Shown here: positions 7,999 through 18,700 of the stretch, piece after piece
Position numbering within the stretch: the first letter of the stretch is position 1
How the letters are laid out: every line of letters starts with the position of its first letter
Assembly (NCBI RefSeq): GCF_023229695.1
Contig: NZ_JALNYS010000002.1
Coordinates: forward strand, 1-64,000
DNA length: 64,000 nt
From: Sulfuricurvum sp.
GTDB taxonomy: Bacteria > Campylobacterota > Campylobacteria > Campylobacterales > Sulfurimonadaceae
Direction: 5' to 3'
Position numbers and translations under genes: made by a program
The notes under the pieces: model-generated
What the model was told of the DNA's origin: nothing
The model's database searches: none
The model's input: only the letters and a program-made list of their open reading frames with translations

Positions 7999-10900
7999 AT
8001 GCGACGACTTGCCAATTTTTTTATCGATAACTTTCTTGCGGTATTGTTATTTACGGCCATTACGGTTGTCGTCAGCATCGTCGTCGTACGCGATCTCAAT
8101 ATCGAAGCTTTTCCTGATCCGGCACCTCCGATCCTCGAAATCGTAACGACCGATGAAGGACACTCTGCCGAGGAGATCGAGAAACAGATTACCACCCCTA
8201 TGGAGATTGCCCTCGCCGGTATGCCGGGGCTTGAAAACATCAATAGCGTCTCACTTTATGGCCTCTCCGATATCAAATGCAAATTCTCCTACGATGTCGC
8301 CTACAAAGATGCCCGCCAAGAAGTGTTAAACCGTCTCGCTCAGGCGGATATCCCCGCCGAAGTGACGCCTCAGATCATCCCCAATGCAATCGGCGAAATC
8401 ATGCGCTATCGCGTGGTGGGCAATCGCAGCATGAGCGAACTGCGCACCTACCAAGACTGGGTGATCTCACGCTATCTTAAAACGGTCCCGAACATCGCCG
8501 ATATCGGAAGCTACGGCGGGACGATCAAAGCGTACTCGGTTGTCGTCCACCCTGAGGATCTTATCAAATACAAAATCCCTCTCAGCGACGTCATCGCTTC
8601 CCTCTCCAAAAGCAACGTCAACGTCGGGGGGCGCGTACTGGAATTTGGGGACCAATACTATACGATTCGCGGGGTCGGTCTGATCAAATCAATCAGCGAT
8701 ATTGAAAATACCATTGTCGCTACGAAAAACGGCCGTCCGATTTATGTCAAAAATCTTGCGGATGCCTCCATCTCTACCATGCCGCGAACGGGGATTGCAG
8801 GGCTAAATCAGGCCAATGACATCGTTATGGGGGTTGTTGTATTACGCAAAAATGCCCCGAGCGTCTCCGCGATGGAAGAACTCCACACAAAAATCGATGA
8901 GCTCAATAACGGCATCCTTCCCAAAGACATCAAAGTCGTCCCGTTTTACGACCGCCAAGACCTCCTTCACACCGTTGTCGACAAACTCAAAGAGACCGCC
9001 TCCATCGGGATGATTTTGGTGTTTGTCATTATTCTCCTCTTTTTGGGAGATCTGCGGGCGGCAGTGATTGTTGCCGCCATCATCCCGATGTCGCTCCTCT
9101 ATACCCTTGCCCTGATGGCCAATCAGCATGAATCGGCCAATCTCCTCTCTCTGGGAGCCATCGACTTTGGGATCATCGTCGATATCCCTCTGATCGTTAT
9201 CGAAAACTATTTCCGCCTCAAACACCAGGGGCGTCAGCACATTCAGGCTATCCAGGAGACGGCAAGTGAAGTGGGCAAGCCGATTATGTTTTCCATTCTT
9301 ATTATTTTTCTCGCCTTCATCCCCCTCTTCGCCATGAAAGGGGCTGAATCGCAAATTTTCCTCCCAATGGCTAAAACCTATGTATACGCCATCACTTTTG
9401 CGTTTATCCTCACTTTCAGCTTTCTGCTGGCGAGCAAATACACTTTTTTGCTCCACTCGCACGAAAAAGTACTGCCGTTTTTGGATTGGGTAAAAGCACA
9501 ATACATGCTCACCATCTCTCGTATCACCAGCAAGATGGCATTGATAGCAACCGGAGTGATTATCGTTTTAACCCTCTTTATCACAACCATTCTGGGGGCG
9601 GAGTTTTTACCGAAAATGGACGAGGGAAATCTCTACATCCGTGCCATTTTCCCCTACTCCATCAGTCTCAACAAAAGCTATGAAAACTCGAAAAAAATCC
9701 GTGATATTCTGGCACAATACCCGGAAGTACAGACCATCGAATTTCAAGCCGGACGCCCCGAAGACGGGACCGATCCGACAGGACCGTTTAACAGCGAATA
9801 TTTCGTAAAGCTCAAAGGCTATTCCGAGTGGCACCGCAGCATCACCAAAGAAGAGCTCGAAAATGAAGTGCGCCATGCTCTCCGCGCCGCATTCCCCAAT
9901 GCCGATGTGAGCGTCTCCCAATACATCGAAGACAATCTGGCCGAAGCGATGTCGGGGGTCAAAGGGGAAAACTCCGTCAAAATTTTCGGAGATGATCTGT
10001 ATGTACTCGACCGGCTCGCCAAAGAGATCGAGTCTAAAATCAAAAAAATTGACGGTGTAACCGACGTCGGCATTTTCAAAGAGACCGGACAGCCGAGCCT
10101 GATTGTCGAAGCAGACCGGGAACAAGCGGCACTGTACGGGGTGAATGTCGAGGATTTGATGGACATTGTATCCTCCTCCCTCGACGGCCGCGCGATCACC
10201 AAAATTATCGAGCAGGATAAGCGTTTTGATCTGGTCGTCCGTTTTCCCGATACCTATCGAAAGAGTATCGAAAACATCAAAGAGATCCCGATCATTTTGG
10301 ATAACGGCGGCATCATCCCCCTCTCTAAAATTACCAAAATCTATTACGATACCGGAGCATCCTTCGTCTATCGCGAAAACTTCAAACGGTTTATCCCGAT
10401 TAAATTTTCGGTCGCTTCGAATGATTTGGCCGGAACCGTAGCCCAGGTTCAAGCCGCTATCGATACGGTCAAGATGCCCGAAGGGTATCTGACGAATCTT
10501 TCAGGACGCTTTGAGCAGATGCAAAGCGCCTTCGGACGGCTGAAAATCATGACCCCTTCGGCAATGTTTTTAATCACATTGGTCTTATTCATCTATTTTG
10601 GATCGATAAAAAATACCGTCATCATTCTAAGTGCAGCCCTGTTTTCGGTATTCGGAGGGCTCTCTTTCTTGCTCCTTTTGGGACAGTCGTTAAGCGTATC
10701 GGCATCGGTCGGTTTTATCTCGATTTTGGGGGTCAGCATTCTCAATGCCTCCATCCTCGTCATTCACTACATGCAGCTGTACCGGGATGGAATGGATACC
10801 GATGAAGCCATCGCACAAACCGCTTCGGATAAATTCAGAGCCATCCTAATGACCGGGCTCACCGCATCGATCGGACTGCTTCCGGCCATGCTCTCTACCG

Positions 10901-11025
10901 GAGTCGGAAGCCAGGTTCAAAAACCTCTTGCCATCGTTGTCGTAGGGGGGATGCTCATCGGAACCTTCATCTTGCTATTGCTCATGCCGCCTCTTTTGCG
11001 GTTTGTCAAACATAAGCAATACTAG
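7999..11025 (+). CDS. Heavy-metal-type RND transporter (pump 1)
   Basis: Inner-membrane proton-driven pump of 1008 residues in the CzcA/CusA (HME-RND) family. It has twelve expected membrane helices with two large periplasmic loops. The fourth-helix signature reads AIDFGIIVDIPLIVIEN; its acidic residues correspond to the DFGxxxD...EN set of the CzcA-like, divalent-cation class, though the two residues after the second Asp (IP in place of GA) differ. The start is the ATG at 7999, just after the adaptor stop; an in-frame upstream Met lies inside the adaptor gene and adds no domain. It is the last gene of the pump 1 operon. Substrate class (Zn/Co/Cd/Ni-like) is inference from the signature only. 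Confidence 0.88.
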   Translation: MRRLANFFIDNFLAVLLFTAITVVVSIVVVRDLNIEAFPDPAPPILEIVTTDEGHSAEEIEKQITTPMEIALAGMPGLENINSVSLYGLSDIKCKFSYDVAYKDARQEVLNRLAQADIPAEVTPQIIPNAIGEIMRYRVVGNRSMSELRTYQDWVISRYLKTVPNIADIGSYGGTIKAYSVVVHPEDLIKYKIPLSDVIASLSKSNVNVGGRVLEFGDQYYTIRGVGLIKSISDIENTIVATKNGRPIYVKNLADASISTMPRTGIAGLNQANDIVMGVVVLRKNAPSVSAMEELHTKIDELNNGILPKDIKVVPFYDRQDLLHTVVDKLKETASIGMILVFVIILLFLGDLRAAVIVAAIIPMSLLYTLALMANQHESANLLSLGAIDFGIIVDIPLIVIENYFRLKHQGRQHIQAIQETASEVGKPIMFSILIIFLAFIPLFAMKGAESQIFLPMAKTYVYAITFAFILTFSFLLASKYTFLLHSHEKVLPFLDWVKAQYMLTISRITSKMALIATGVIIVLTLFITTILGAEFLPKMDEGNLYIRAIFPYSISLNKSYENSKKIRDILAQYPEVQTIEFQAGRPEDGTDPTGPFNSEYFVKLKGYSEWHRSITKEELENEVRHALRAAFPNADVSVSQYIEDNLAEAMSGVKGENSVKIFGDDLYVLDRLAKEIESKIKKIDGVTDVGIFKETGQPSLIVEADREQAALYGVNVEDLMDIVSSSLDGRAITKIIEQDKRFDLVVRFPDTYRKSIENIKEIPIILDNGGIIPLSKITKIYYDTGASFVYRENFKRFIPIKFSVASNDLAGTVAQVQAAIDTVKMPEGYLTNLSGRFEQMQSAFGRLKIMTPSAMFLITLVLFIYFGSIKNTVIILSAALFSVFGGLSFLLLLGQSLSVSASVGFISILGVSILNASILVIHYMQLYRDGMDTDEAIAQTASDKFRAILMTGLTASIGLLPAMLSTGVGSQVQKPLAIVVVGGMLIGTFILLLLMPPLLRFVKHKQY

Positions 11026-11052
11026 CCCGTCTTTGTACGAGATAAGATAAGG

Positions 11053-12225
11053 TTAGCGTGAAGCGGATTCCCACGTAATCGTAAATGCAGTCCCTTTGGC
11101 AATCTCGGAATCTACCGCTATGGCAAAACGGTATTCCTGACATATCATCTGAATCAGATTCAAGCCGATTCCGAATCCGCCGTTGGCCTCGTCAAAACGG
11201 GTATAGCGATTGAAAATTTCATCGAGTTTATCACCCGATATGCCGATACCGGTGTCGCTGATCCGCAGAAATTTGGCCGTAAGAGAAATATCTATCGCTC
11301 CGGAGGGTTTATTGTATTTGATTGCATTGGAGAGGAGATTGTCGATAATCCGGATCATTTTATCGCGATCCATTATAAGGGTGCTCGGCTCAAGATGGGC
11401 ATGAACGGTAATTCTCTTAGCATCCGCGAGGGGACGAAAATATTCAAGCCGCTCTTCGACCAAAAGCGGCATATCGATCGCTATATTATGATTTTGATTT
11501 TGCTCGTACATCATCAGAAAAGTAAGATCATTGTAGAGGTTGGAGATGGTTCGTGAAGCCACATGGATACGATTAATCTGCTTCAGCTGTTTGGCATCCA
11601 GATGCTCTTTATTCAGCTGTTCAATGCTCATGGTTATGACGGAAAGAGGGGTGTTGAGTTCATGGGTCGTATCGCGGATAAAACGGTCCAGCTTCGCAAT
11701 CGTATCCCGCAAAGGATGCAAAAAAAGTTTGGAGAGGGCATAAATCACAATCGATAAAAATACAATGGAAAAAAGGAGAAAGAGATAAATACTCTTACGG
11801 GTCTGCTCCAATTCAGTCTCGATGGTTCTGGCCCGAATCACAATATAGTGAATTTCTTTTAAATGTTCTAATTCAACCGTATCGATATAAAAAAAGTGAT
11901 TTTGATACTCGAAGAAATCGGTCCCGAGGGGGATCACAAGATTCGGAGCAGAGGTATAGAGTATCTCGTGGTTCTTGGTCAGGAACCCGATATCAAATCG
12001 GGGATCTTTGCTCAGATGGGATTTAAGTTCGGTCAGATTTTTGCTTGAATAGATATGATGCAGCAGATTCCCGGAGTAATACATCATGGAGTTATGGCGC
12101 GCTTCCAAAAAAATGTTTTTTTGGTAGTAGTAATACATCGTTGAGATGATTAAAAGAAATATCGTATTGAGAACGACAAATAAAGAGACAAAGCGGATCA
12201 GGGATTTGCGTTCAGGTCCGTGCAA
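11053..12225 (-). CDS. Sensor histidine kinase next to pump 1
   Basis: A 390-residue membrane kinase. It has transmembrane segments near 10-33 and 147-168 with a short periplasmic domain between them, the H-box RDTTHELNTPLSV with His at about 188, the N-box NLLSNAIKYN, and intact G-boxes (SDTGIGIS and GGFGIGL). All catalytic motifs look functional. Its start overlaps the regulator gene by 14 bases, and it is convergent with the pump 1 operon. It probably senses the pump substrate in the periplasm. Confidence 0.88.
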   Translation of the reverse strand: MHGPERKSLIRFVSLFVVLNTIFLLIISTMYYYYQKNIFLEARHNSMMYYSGNLLHHIYSSKNLTELKSHLSKDPRFDIGFLTKNHEILYTSAPNLVIPLGTDFFEYQNHFFYIDTVELEHLKEIHYIVIRARTIETELEQTRKSIYLFLLFSIVFLSIVIYALSKLFLHPLRDTIAKLDRFIRDTTHELNTPLSVITMSIEQLNKEHLDAKQLKQINRIHVASRTISNLYNDLTFLMMYEQNQNHNIAIDMPLLVEERLEYFRPLADAKRITVHAHLEPSTLIMDRDKMIRIIDNLLSNAIKYNKPSGAIDISLTAKFLRISDTGIGISGDKLDEIFNRYTRFDEANGGFGIGLNLIQMICQEYRFAIAVDSEIAKGTAFTITWESASR

Positions 12226-12904
12226 TGGAGTACCCTTGTCCCCGAATATTTAGAATCGTCTCTTTGCCGAGGTGTTTGCGTAAATTCTTGATGTGAGTGC
12301 GGAGGCTCTCTTCGGTAGCCTCTTCATGAAAATCCCATGCCGATTCGATAAGGATTTGGGTACTGATGATTTCGTTGGGATGGGACAGCAGCATTTTGAG
12401 AATTTTTGCCTCTTTGCGGGCGAGCGGTATCTCAATCCCCTCATGGATGAGACGACCTTGCTTGAAATCAAACAAAAGATCCTCTGTGATCACGATCGGT
12501 TCATACAGATTGAGTCCGGGTGAGCGCTTAATAAGTGCTTTGATCCGCAGTTCCAGCTCTTTAAGCTCGAACGGTTTTTTGAGGTAATCGTCACAACCGG
12601 CATCATACGCGGCAGAGAGGTCTTCGATACTTCCCAGTGATGTCATAAAAATGGCGGGAGCCTGCTTATTGTCTTCTCTAAGGGTTCGAAGGACATCAAA
12701 TCCATTGGTGTAAGGAACTTTAACATCGAATAAAAAAAGATCAAACGATTTTTCGTATCCCGCGTCCAAGGCTGCCTCTCCGTCATACACACACGTCACT
12801 TCGCACCCTTGTTCGCTCAAGAATTCATCAATGATATCCGAGAGGGTCGGATCATCTTCAAGGAGCAAAATCCGTACTGCGTATGAAGCTTTATTTTTTG
12901 GCAT
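12212..12904 (-). CDS. OmpR-type response regulator next to pump 1
   Basis: Regulator of 230 residues. The receiver domain has LLEDD near 14-18, the phospho-Asp at about 60 (LFLFDVKVP) and KKPFE. The winged-helix DNA-binding domain ends GQGYSIA. It is the first gene of a two-gene unit with the kinase at 11053-12225. The tandem ACTTCACACT repeats in front of pump 1 are the likely target, by spacing and by gene neighbourhood. Confidence 0.88.
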   Translation of the reverse strand: MPKNKASYAVRILLLEDDPTLSDIIDEFLSEQGCEVTCVYDGEAALDAGYEKSFDLFLFDVKVPYTNGFDVLRTLREDNKQAPAIFMTSLGSIEDLSAAYDAGCDDYLKKPFELKELELRIKALIKRSPGLNLYEPIVITEDLLFDFKQGRLIHEGIEIPLARKEAKILKMLLSHPNEIISTQILIESAWDFHEEATEESLRTHIKNLRKHLGKETILNIRGQGYSIART

Positions 12905-12995
12905 TTACCGCCTTTTTAATTTTAGATTCAATTATAAACCATTTATCTTAACGCCGGATACACTATCTTTTGTTTAATTTTTTTTCAAATCTCTT

Positions 12996-13586
12996 TTACC
13001 AATTCAAAGAGATACCGGCATACACCCCGCCGGGCATCAACCGTACTACCCAGGGGCCGTAGTGCCGTGCCGCCAGTGCAGAACCGACCCCCACACCGAA
13101 TCCGGCGATCACGTCGCTTTGCCAGTGTTCCTGTGCCTTGATACGCCCTATCGCCTGATACAGCGGAACTCCCCAGAGCAAATGGAGCCACGGATTTTCC
13201 TCCGAATATTCTAAAATAAAAGGGGTAATCAATGCGGTTGTAATCGCCGTATGGCCGCTGGGCATACTCTCCCCCCCTGAAAACCATCGGTTCGGATTAT
13301 CGGTATCGGCAGGACGCTGACGGCTGAAAACCTCTTTACCCGCCATCGTCACCGCATAGCTCAGCACACTGCTGTCGATACTTTGCCACAGAGTACGCCC
13401 CATACGGGTTTGATTTCCCTCCATCAGTGCTCCGACACCGACCGCAGCAGCCAGATAAAACGGCAATTTATCCTGTGCCGCCCATATCCCGGATTCATCT
13501 TTCGCAACCCTGTGATCGATACTCTCCCATCCTCCGAATAACGAACTGATCACCAAAGAGAGTGCGACTACTATTTTAATGCTCAT
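12996..13586 (-). CDS. PAP2-superfamily phosphatase
   Basis: Lipid-phosphatase-type (PAP2) protein of 196 residues. All three family motifs are visible: KEVFSRQRP, MPSGHT, and GRIKAQEHWQSD carrying the catalytic His and Asp. The N-terminus MSIKIVVALSLVISSLFGG is a signal peptide, which supports the ATG at 13586 (AAAGG eight bases upstream) over an upstream Met at 13613. It probably acts in the periplasm or membrane on lipid phosphates or undecaprenyl pyrophosphate. The minus-strand pump 2 operon ends just upstream. Confidence 0.85.
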   Translation of the reverse strand: MSIKIVVALSLVISSLFGGWESIDHRVAKDESGIWAAQDKLPFYLAAAVGVGALMEGNQTRMGRTLWQSIDSSVLSYAVTMAGKEVFSRQRPADTDNPNRWFSGGESMPSGHTAITTALITPFILEYSEENPWLHLLWGVPLYQAIGRIKAQEHWQSDVIAGFGVGVGSALAARHYGPWVVRLMPGGVYAGISLNW

Positions 13587-13614
13587 AGTGTAAACCTTTT
13601 TATTTTTATACAAA

Positions 13615-13660
13615 TATGCACTTTCCGCTCATAGCCCGGAAAGTGGCGGGGACGAATTGT
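13615..13660 (+). mobile_element. Decayed fragment of the MITE-like repeat (copy 3)
   Basis: TATGCACTTTCCG, then AGCCCGGAAAGTGGCGGGGA aligns without gaps to the end of the full element (TACGCACTTTTCG, then AGCCCGTAAAATGGCAGGGA) and continues as ACGAATTGT against ACAATTTGT of copy 1. Only the terminal 46 bases remain. The hairpin CACTTTCC/GGAAAGTG (13619-13645) may serve as terminator of the pump 2 operon, whose last gene ends at 13670. Confidence 0.6.
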
Positions 13661-13669
13661 ATCGAAGAA

Positions 13670-14878
13670 TCACACGAAGGTGAGATTGATCCGGTAAACA
13701 GACCCTTCGTTGATGATGGCATAGGTAAATTGGAGATCTTCGCTGATTCTTCGCAACATTTTTTCCCCTATTTTTGAGCTGAAAAGATACTTTTCTTCCC
13801 CGATAACATTGATCACCGAAAGGGTTCGGCACTCGGGGTCAATCACAATCTCGATCAGACTCCCCTGTGCGGCATAGGTCATCGCATTGTCGATCAATGC
13901 CATCAGAACTTTGTTCAGCAGTTTTTCCGATGCCTGTACGGTAAAACTCCGGAGAGAGAGATGAATTTTCAGCTCTTTTTGGTGGGCAAGGATATCAACT
14001 TTTTTGAGAATAGCCCTCAGGGAGCGGTTGATATCGACCGAAACCGGATCTTCAAAATCGGAGCTCTCCAGAAAAAGGACGTTTTTCAGTTCGGCCGTCA
14101 ACCGCTCGACATCGTGCCCCAAATCGGCGACAAATTTACCCTTTGCGTACCCTTCGCTCTTCTCATACACATCCAACCGCGAACGCATCAGAGCCAACGG
14201 CGTTTTCAGTTCATGCGCCGCCTCTTTGAACAGCGCTTTCTCTTTGGCCCGAAACCCTTCCAATCGGCGGATCAGTGCGCTGAAGGCATCCGATACCTCT
14301 TCGATCTCCGTGCACGGGTTATCGAGTGAAAAGGCGAACGGATCGCCGTTCTTCCAGTTTCGTGTTTTATGGGCCAATGCCCCCAGCGGCCGCATGAAGT
14401 ACTCCAGAAAAAGGATACTGATGATCAAAATAACCAGCAAAGAGTATCCGTAACGGATCAAAAGTTTCTCGGCATACTTGTTTACGGAAGATCGGAGTTT
14501 ATGGTCATCGCTGATGGCATTGAGATAAAGAGTGTTAGAGAGCAAAATCGCGGCACTGATCTCATCTCGCCGGGGGAGAATCGGTTTTTTTGAGATACGA
14601 AAACGCAAATGGCTCGCTTCCGAATCGTGAAGAATCATCCGGTTGTGGGGGATCGAATACAAAAATGAGAGATTGCTCTCTTCGGTCAACGAGACGGTTA
14701 TGTACTCATCCACACTCTCGGCAAGAAGATGGTGGAGCACTTTTTCCAAATCCTCCCGCTTCTCCCCCTCGATCGTCCCCGTCGCCACCTTCCAGTTGAT
14801 ACTGAATGCAATCGCGATCAAAAGGGAAAACAGAAGCGCTATCTTGATCTTCAGCGATCCGGCCCATCTAGCTTTCAA
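13670..14878 (-). CDS. Sensor histidine kinase of pump 2 operon, degenerate ATP lid
   Basis: A 402-residue membrane kinase. It has transmembrane segments near 9-27 and 142-160, a HAMP-like linker and the H-box FKEAAHELKTPLAL with His at about 222. The N-box is weak (LIDNAMTYA), and the usual DxGxG and GxGxG boxes are missing: the corresponding stretch reads TLSVINVIGEEKY and runs straight to the end. It may therefore bind ATP poorly, act mainly as a phosphatase, or belong to a divergent kinase class. It overlaps the regulator gene by 11 bases and is the last gene of the pump 2 operon. Confidence 0.82.
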   Translation of the reverse strand: MKARWAGSLKIKIALLFSLLIAIAFSINWKVATGTIEGEKREDLEKVLHHLLAESVDEYITVSLTEESNLSFLYSIPHNRMILHDSEASHLRFRISKKPILPRRDEISAAILLSNTLYLNAISDDHKLRSSVNKYAEKLLIRYGYSLLVILIISILFLEYFMRPLGALAHKTRNWKNGDPFAFSLDNPCTEIEEVSDAFSALIRRLEGFRAKEKALFKEAAHELKTPLALMRSRLDVYEKSEGYAKGKFVADLGHDVERLTAELKNVLFLESSDFEDPVSVDINRSLRAILKKVDILAHQKELKIHLSLRSFTVQASEKLLNKVLMALIDNAMTYAAQGSLIEIVIDPECRTLSVINVIGEEKYLFSSKIGEKMLRRISEDLQFTYAIINEGSVYRINLTFV

Positions 14879-15512
14879 TCCGATATCCTCGCGTTTTGAT
14901 CGTTTTAATTATCGAAGGGGTCAATTTTTTACGCAATCGTGCGACCAGTTCATCGATGGCATTGGGGGTGACATTTTGGGGATTGTCGTACATCGCGTCC
15001 ATGATCTCTTCACGCGTTGCGACCGAATCTCTCGAAAGCAGATAAAAAAAGAGGGTATGCTCATTTTTACTCAAAGCGACCCATTCGCCGTTTTTGAAGA
15101 GGGTCTGCGATTTTTGATCGACCACAATCCCCTCTATCTCCTTCGTCTGCGGAGCAAAACGGCGGCTCAGAGCCAGAATACGGGCCCGCAACTCTTTGAT
15201 ATCAAACGGTTTTTCACGATAATCATCCGCTCCGTACTCCAGCCCCTCGACCTTATCATCGACGCTCCCCAAAGCGCTCAAAACCAAAACGGCCTGCTGC
15301 GGATTTTTATATTTGGCATAGCGGATCAGCTCCTGAATCCGGTCTTTTCCGCTGAAGGTACGGTCAAAAATAGCCACCTGATACGTATACGCATCCAAAT
15401 GCCCCTGCGCGTCATCGATCGTAGAGGCGGTATCGATGATCCATTCCCCCTCTAGTGAGAGCTTTAAAAGTTCCAGAAGTTCTTCTTCATCGTCCGCAAT
15501 CAAAATACGCAT
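14868..15512 (-). CDS. OmpR-type response regulator of pump 2 operon
   Basis: Regulator of 214 residues. The receiver domain has ADDEE at 6-10, a phospho-Asp at about 50 in an unusual context (AIFDRTFSGKDR, lacking the common DxxxPxxDG) and EKPFD. The winged-helix domain ends in TRGYRIES. It sits between a DUF3240 gene and the kinase with one- to eleven-base overlaps, so it is produced together with the pump it probably controls. Confidence 0.86.
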   Translation of the reverse strand: MRILIADDEEELLELLKLSLEGEWIIDTASTIDDAQGHLDAYTYQVAIFDRTFSGKDRIQELIRYAKYKNPQQAVLVLSALGSVDDKVEGLEYGADDYREKPFDIKELRARILALSRRFAPQTKEIEGIVVDQKSQTLFKNGEWVALSKNEHTLFFYLLSRDSVATREEIMDAMYDNPQNVTPNAIDELVARLRKKLTPSIIKTIKTRGYRIES

Positions 15513-15799
15513 CAGGCTTCATGAACCTCATACGTGACGATCGTAATCGTATCCTCTTTTAATTCGCTACGGATGGCCAGAGAAAGCGAACCGATGGTCT
15601 CTGCGCTGACGAAAAGGCGAAACATTCCGAACTCCCGTCGCGCACTCACCTGCTCCTGAGCACTGATCAAAAATGCCCCCGCCCCATAGCGATCGCAGGG
15701 AAAAAAATAAAAACCATCATACCCTTGCGCCAATAAAAAATCGACCAACGTATCTTTATGCCCCATCTCGAAATAGATCTCCATCCCTTTCAGACTCAT
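15512..15799 (-). CDS. DUF3240-family small protein
   Basis: A 95-residue soluble protein with no signal peptide or membrane segment. The pattern (HKDTLVDFLLAQGYDGFYFF near the start, EQVSARREFGMFRLFV in the middle, TIVTYEV at the end) fits DUF3240, a ferredoxin-like-fold family known to sit beside CzcA/CusA-type pumps. Its start overlaps the RND stop by four bases and its stop overlaps the regulator start by one base. A PII-like regulatory role on the pump is a guess from the fold and the location. Confidence 0.68.
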   Translation of the reverse strand: MSLKGMEIYFEMGHKDTLVDFLLAQGYDGFYFFPCDRYGAGAFLISAQEQVSARREFGMFRLFVSAETIGSLSLAIRSELKEDTITIVTYEVHEA

Positions 15800-18700
15800 T
15801 TTGCCCCCCTTTTGTAAACCATTTTAAAGGCCGGAGGCAAAATCATCAGGGTCAGGATCGTCGAGGTGACCAATCCCCCCAAGACCACGATTGCCAACGG
15901 TTTTTGAACTTCGCTGCCGACTCCCGATGCAAAAAGAAGCGGCAACAATCCCAATGCCGCAATGTAGGCCGTCATCAAAACCGGACGCAACCGCCGGGTC
16001 GCCCCCTCCCGCACCGCTTCATCGATGGAACTCCCGTTTTTCAGCAGCGTGTTGAAATAACTGACCATCACGACACCGTTTAAGACCGCGATCCCGAACA
16101 AAGCGATGAATCCCACCGATGCGGGGACGGAGAGGTATTCACCGCTGATAAAGAGGGAGATAATCCCCCCCGTCACGGCAAAAGGGATATTGAGCAAGAT
16201 CAGCAGCGTCGAACTGACCGAACGGAAGGTAAAAAACAAAATCAGAAATATCACGCCGATACTGACGGGAATCACCGCCATCAGTTTGGCAGCCGCGCGC
16301 TGCTGATTCTCAAATTGTCCGCCGTAAACCAGATGGTATCCCTTGGGCAACGGCACCTTTTGCGCGATTTGACGTTTTGCCTCATCCACGAATCCGACCA
16401 GATCACGCCCTTCGACGTTTGCTCGTACCGTACTCAGACGCTCCGCATTCTCCCGATCCACCTTCAATGCCCCCTCCACCGATTTAATCTCGGCAATACT
16501 GGAAATCGGGACGGAAAACCCGTCGCTCAACGGAAGTTCGAGGGATTTAAACAGCTCTCGGTCCTGAGCCACTTCGCTGTCAAAACGGACCACTACCGGG
16601 ATACGCGAATTGTTGATCGGCAATTCCGTAATGGTAATCCCCTCCAGTGCCGTTTTCAAAAAAAGCCCCAGCTCCGCCGTGTCGACACCGGTTTTGGCCG
16701 ATTCGGTACGGTTGGGCTTGATGCTCAGATAGTTCACCCCTTCGTTCAGTGTCGTGAACACTTCGGAAGAGCCCTGAATCCCCTCAAGGGTAGCGGCTAT
16801 CTCCTCACTCAGACGGTTCAGTATTTCGATATCGTTTCCGTAAATCTTAACGGCCAGATCCCCCCTCGAACCGGTCAGCATCTCCGATACCCGCATCTCG
16901 ATGGGCTGAGTAAATCCGAAACTGATTCCGGGGAAATCCCGGAGTGCCTCTTTGATTTTTGCTTTAATCTCCTCTTTATTTTTGGCTTTCCACTCCTCTA
17001 TCGGTTTGAGGATGATAAATGTGTCGGTCTGATTAAGCCCCATCGGATCGAGTCCCAGCTCATCCGATCCGGTACGGGCGATAATCGTCTTCACTTCCGG
17101 GACATGGGCCAAAATAGCCCGCTGTATCTCAAGATTAAGCTCTTTGGATTCGTCCAGCGAAATGGAGGGGGGGGTTTCGACCCCCAAAATAATATCCCCC
17201 TCGTCCAGAGTCGGCATAAAACTCTTCCCGACAAAGCCAAACAGGGTAAAACTGATAATCAGAAAAAGGATCGCTCCGCCAAAGAGGAGTTTCGTCCGTG
17301 TCAACGCGAACGTCAGCATCGGCGCATAGATTCGGGTAAACAAAGCGCCCAAGCGGGTCTCTTCATGCGGAGTACTTTTCAGAATCAATGACGCGACGAC
17401 GGGGATCAGAGTCAGTGACAGGATCAGAGAGCCGAACAGTGCAAATACGATCGTCATCGCTACGGGGGCAAACAGTTTCCCCTCCAGCCCCTCCAGCGTC
17501 AACAGCGGCAAAAATACGACCGCAATGATCAAGATACCGCTAAATACCGCAACGCTAACCTCTTTGGTCGCACGGTAGACCTGATGAAGTTTCGGAAGCG
17601 AGGGGTCATTTTTGCTCAATTGGGCAAAGATATTCTCGACGACGACGACGGCCGAATCGACCAATATCCCGATCGCAATGGCCAATCCCCCCAAACTCAT
17701 CAGATTGGCGCTGAGTCCGAAGTACTTCATCATCAAAAAGGCGATGGCCAGAGAAAACGGCAAAATAACGCTCACCGCGATTGCCGCCCGGATATCTCCC
17801 AAAAACAGCAATAAAAGGAGGACAACCAAAACGATCGCTTCGACCAAAGCTTTGGAGACCGTCCCGACCGCTTTGTCGATCAGACTGCTCCGATCGTAAA
17901 AAGGGACGATGGTGACCCCTGCGGGAAGCTGCGGTTCCAGCTTCCGGAGACGATCTTTAATCAGCTCGATCGTCTCTTTGGCATTGGCCCCTTTGAGCGT
18001 CAGCACCAGCCCCTCGGTCGCTTCCCCTACCCCGTCTTTCGTGACAAAACCCATCCGTGTTCGGGAGTCATCACGCACTTCGCAAAAATCACCGATCCGG
18101 ATCGGTCCGTTGTGCGAGTGGATCGTGATATTGGCAATCTCATCGGGATCTTTTACACCGCTTTCCACCTTGACGAGGAAACTCTCTTCGTGCTCATCGA
18201 TTCTTCCGGCACCGTCATTTTTGAGATTTTTCTCCAACGTCTCCTGAAGAGCGCTCAACGGTATCCCCAGATGACGCATCGCCAGATAATCGGGATGAAT
18301 CACAATCGCTCGCGCTTCCCCCCCAAGCGCGTTCACATCGGCAACCCCTTTGGCCCCCCTCAATGCCGGCCGGATCGTAAAGTCCAGTAACTCCCGCTTC
18401 TCTTTTTGGCTAATGTTCCCCTCAATCGTAAACATAAACGCTTCACCCAGCGGCGTCGTGATCGGAGCCATCCCCCCGCTCACCCCTTTGGGGAGCGAAG
18501 GGAGGAGCGCAGAAAGCTTCTCGGCAACCTGTGCCCGGGCGCGGTAGATATCGGAGCCGTCGTTAAAATCGAGGGTAATATCGGCTATCGCATATTTGGA
18601 GGTGCTTTTGAGGAGCCTTTCGTTTTCAAGCCCCAGCAATTCCGCCTCCATCGGCTTAACGACCCGATTTTCAACCTCTTCAGGGGTCATCCCCGGCGCT

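Noticed and set aside
8842..9501. A long minus-strand frame (219 codons) inside the pump 1 transporter gene.
   Set aside because: It is antisense to a clear RND gene and has low-complexity, charged composition typical of antisense reading.
9607..10452. A 281-codon minus-strand frame inside the pump 1 transporter gene.
   Set aside because: Antisense shadow of a conserved gene; no domain or start signal.
16315..17391. A 358-codon plus-strand frame inside the pump 2 transporter gene.
   Set aside because: Antisense to a confident RND gene; long antisense frames follow from its codon use.
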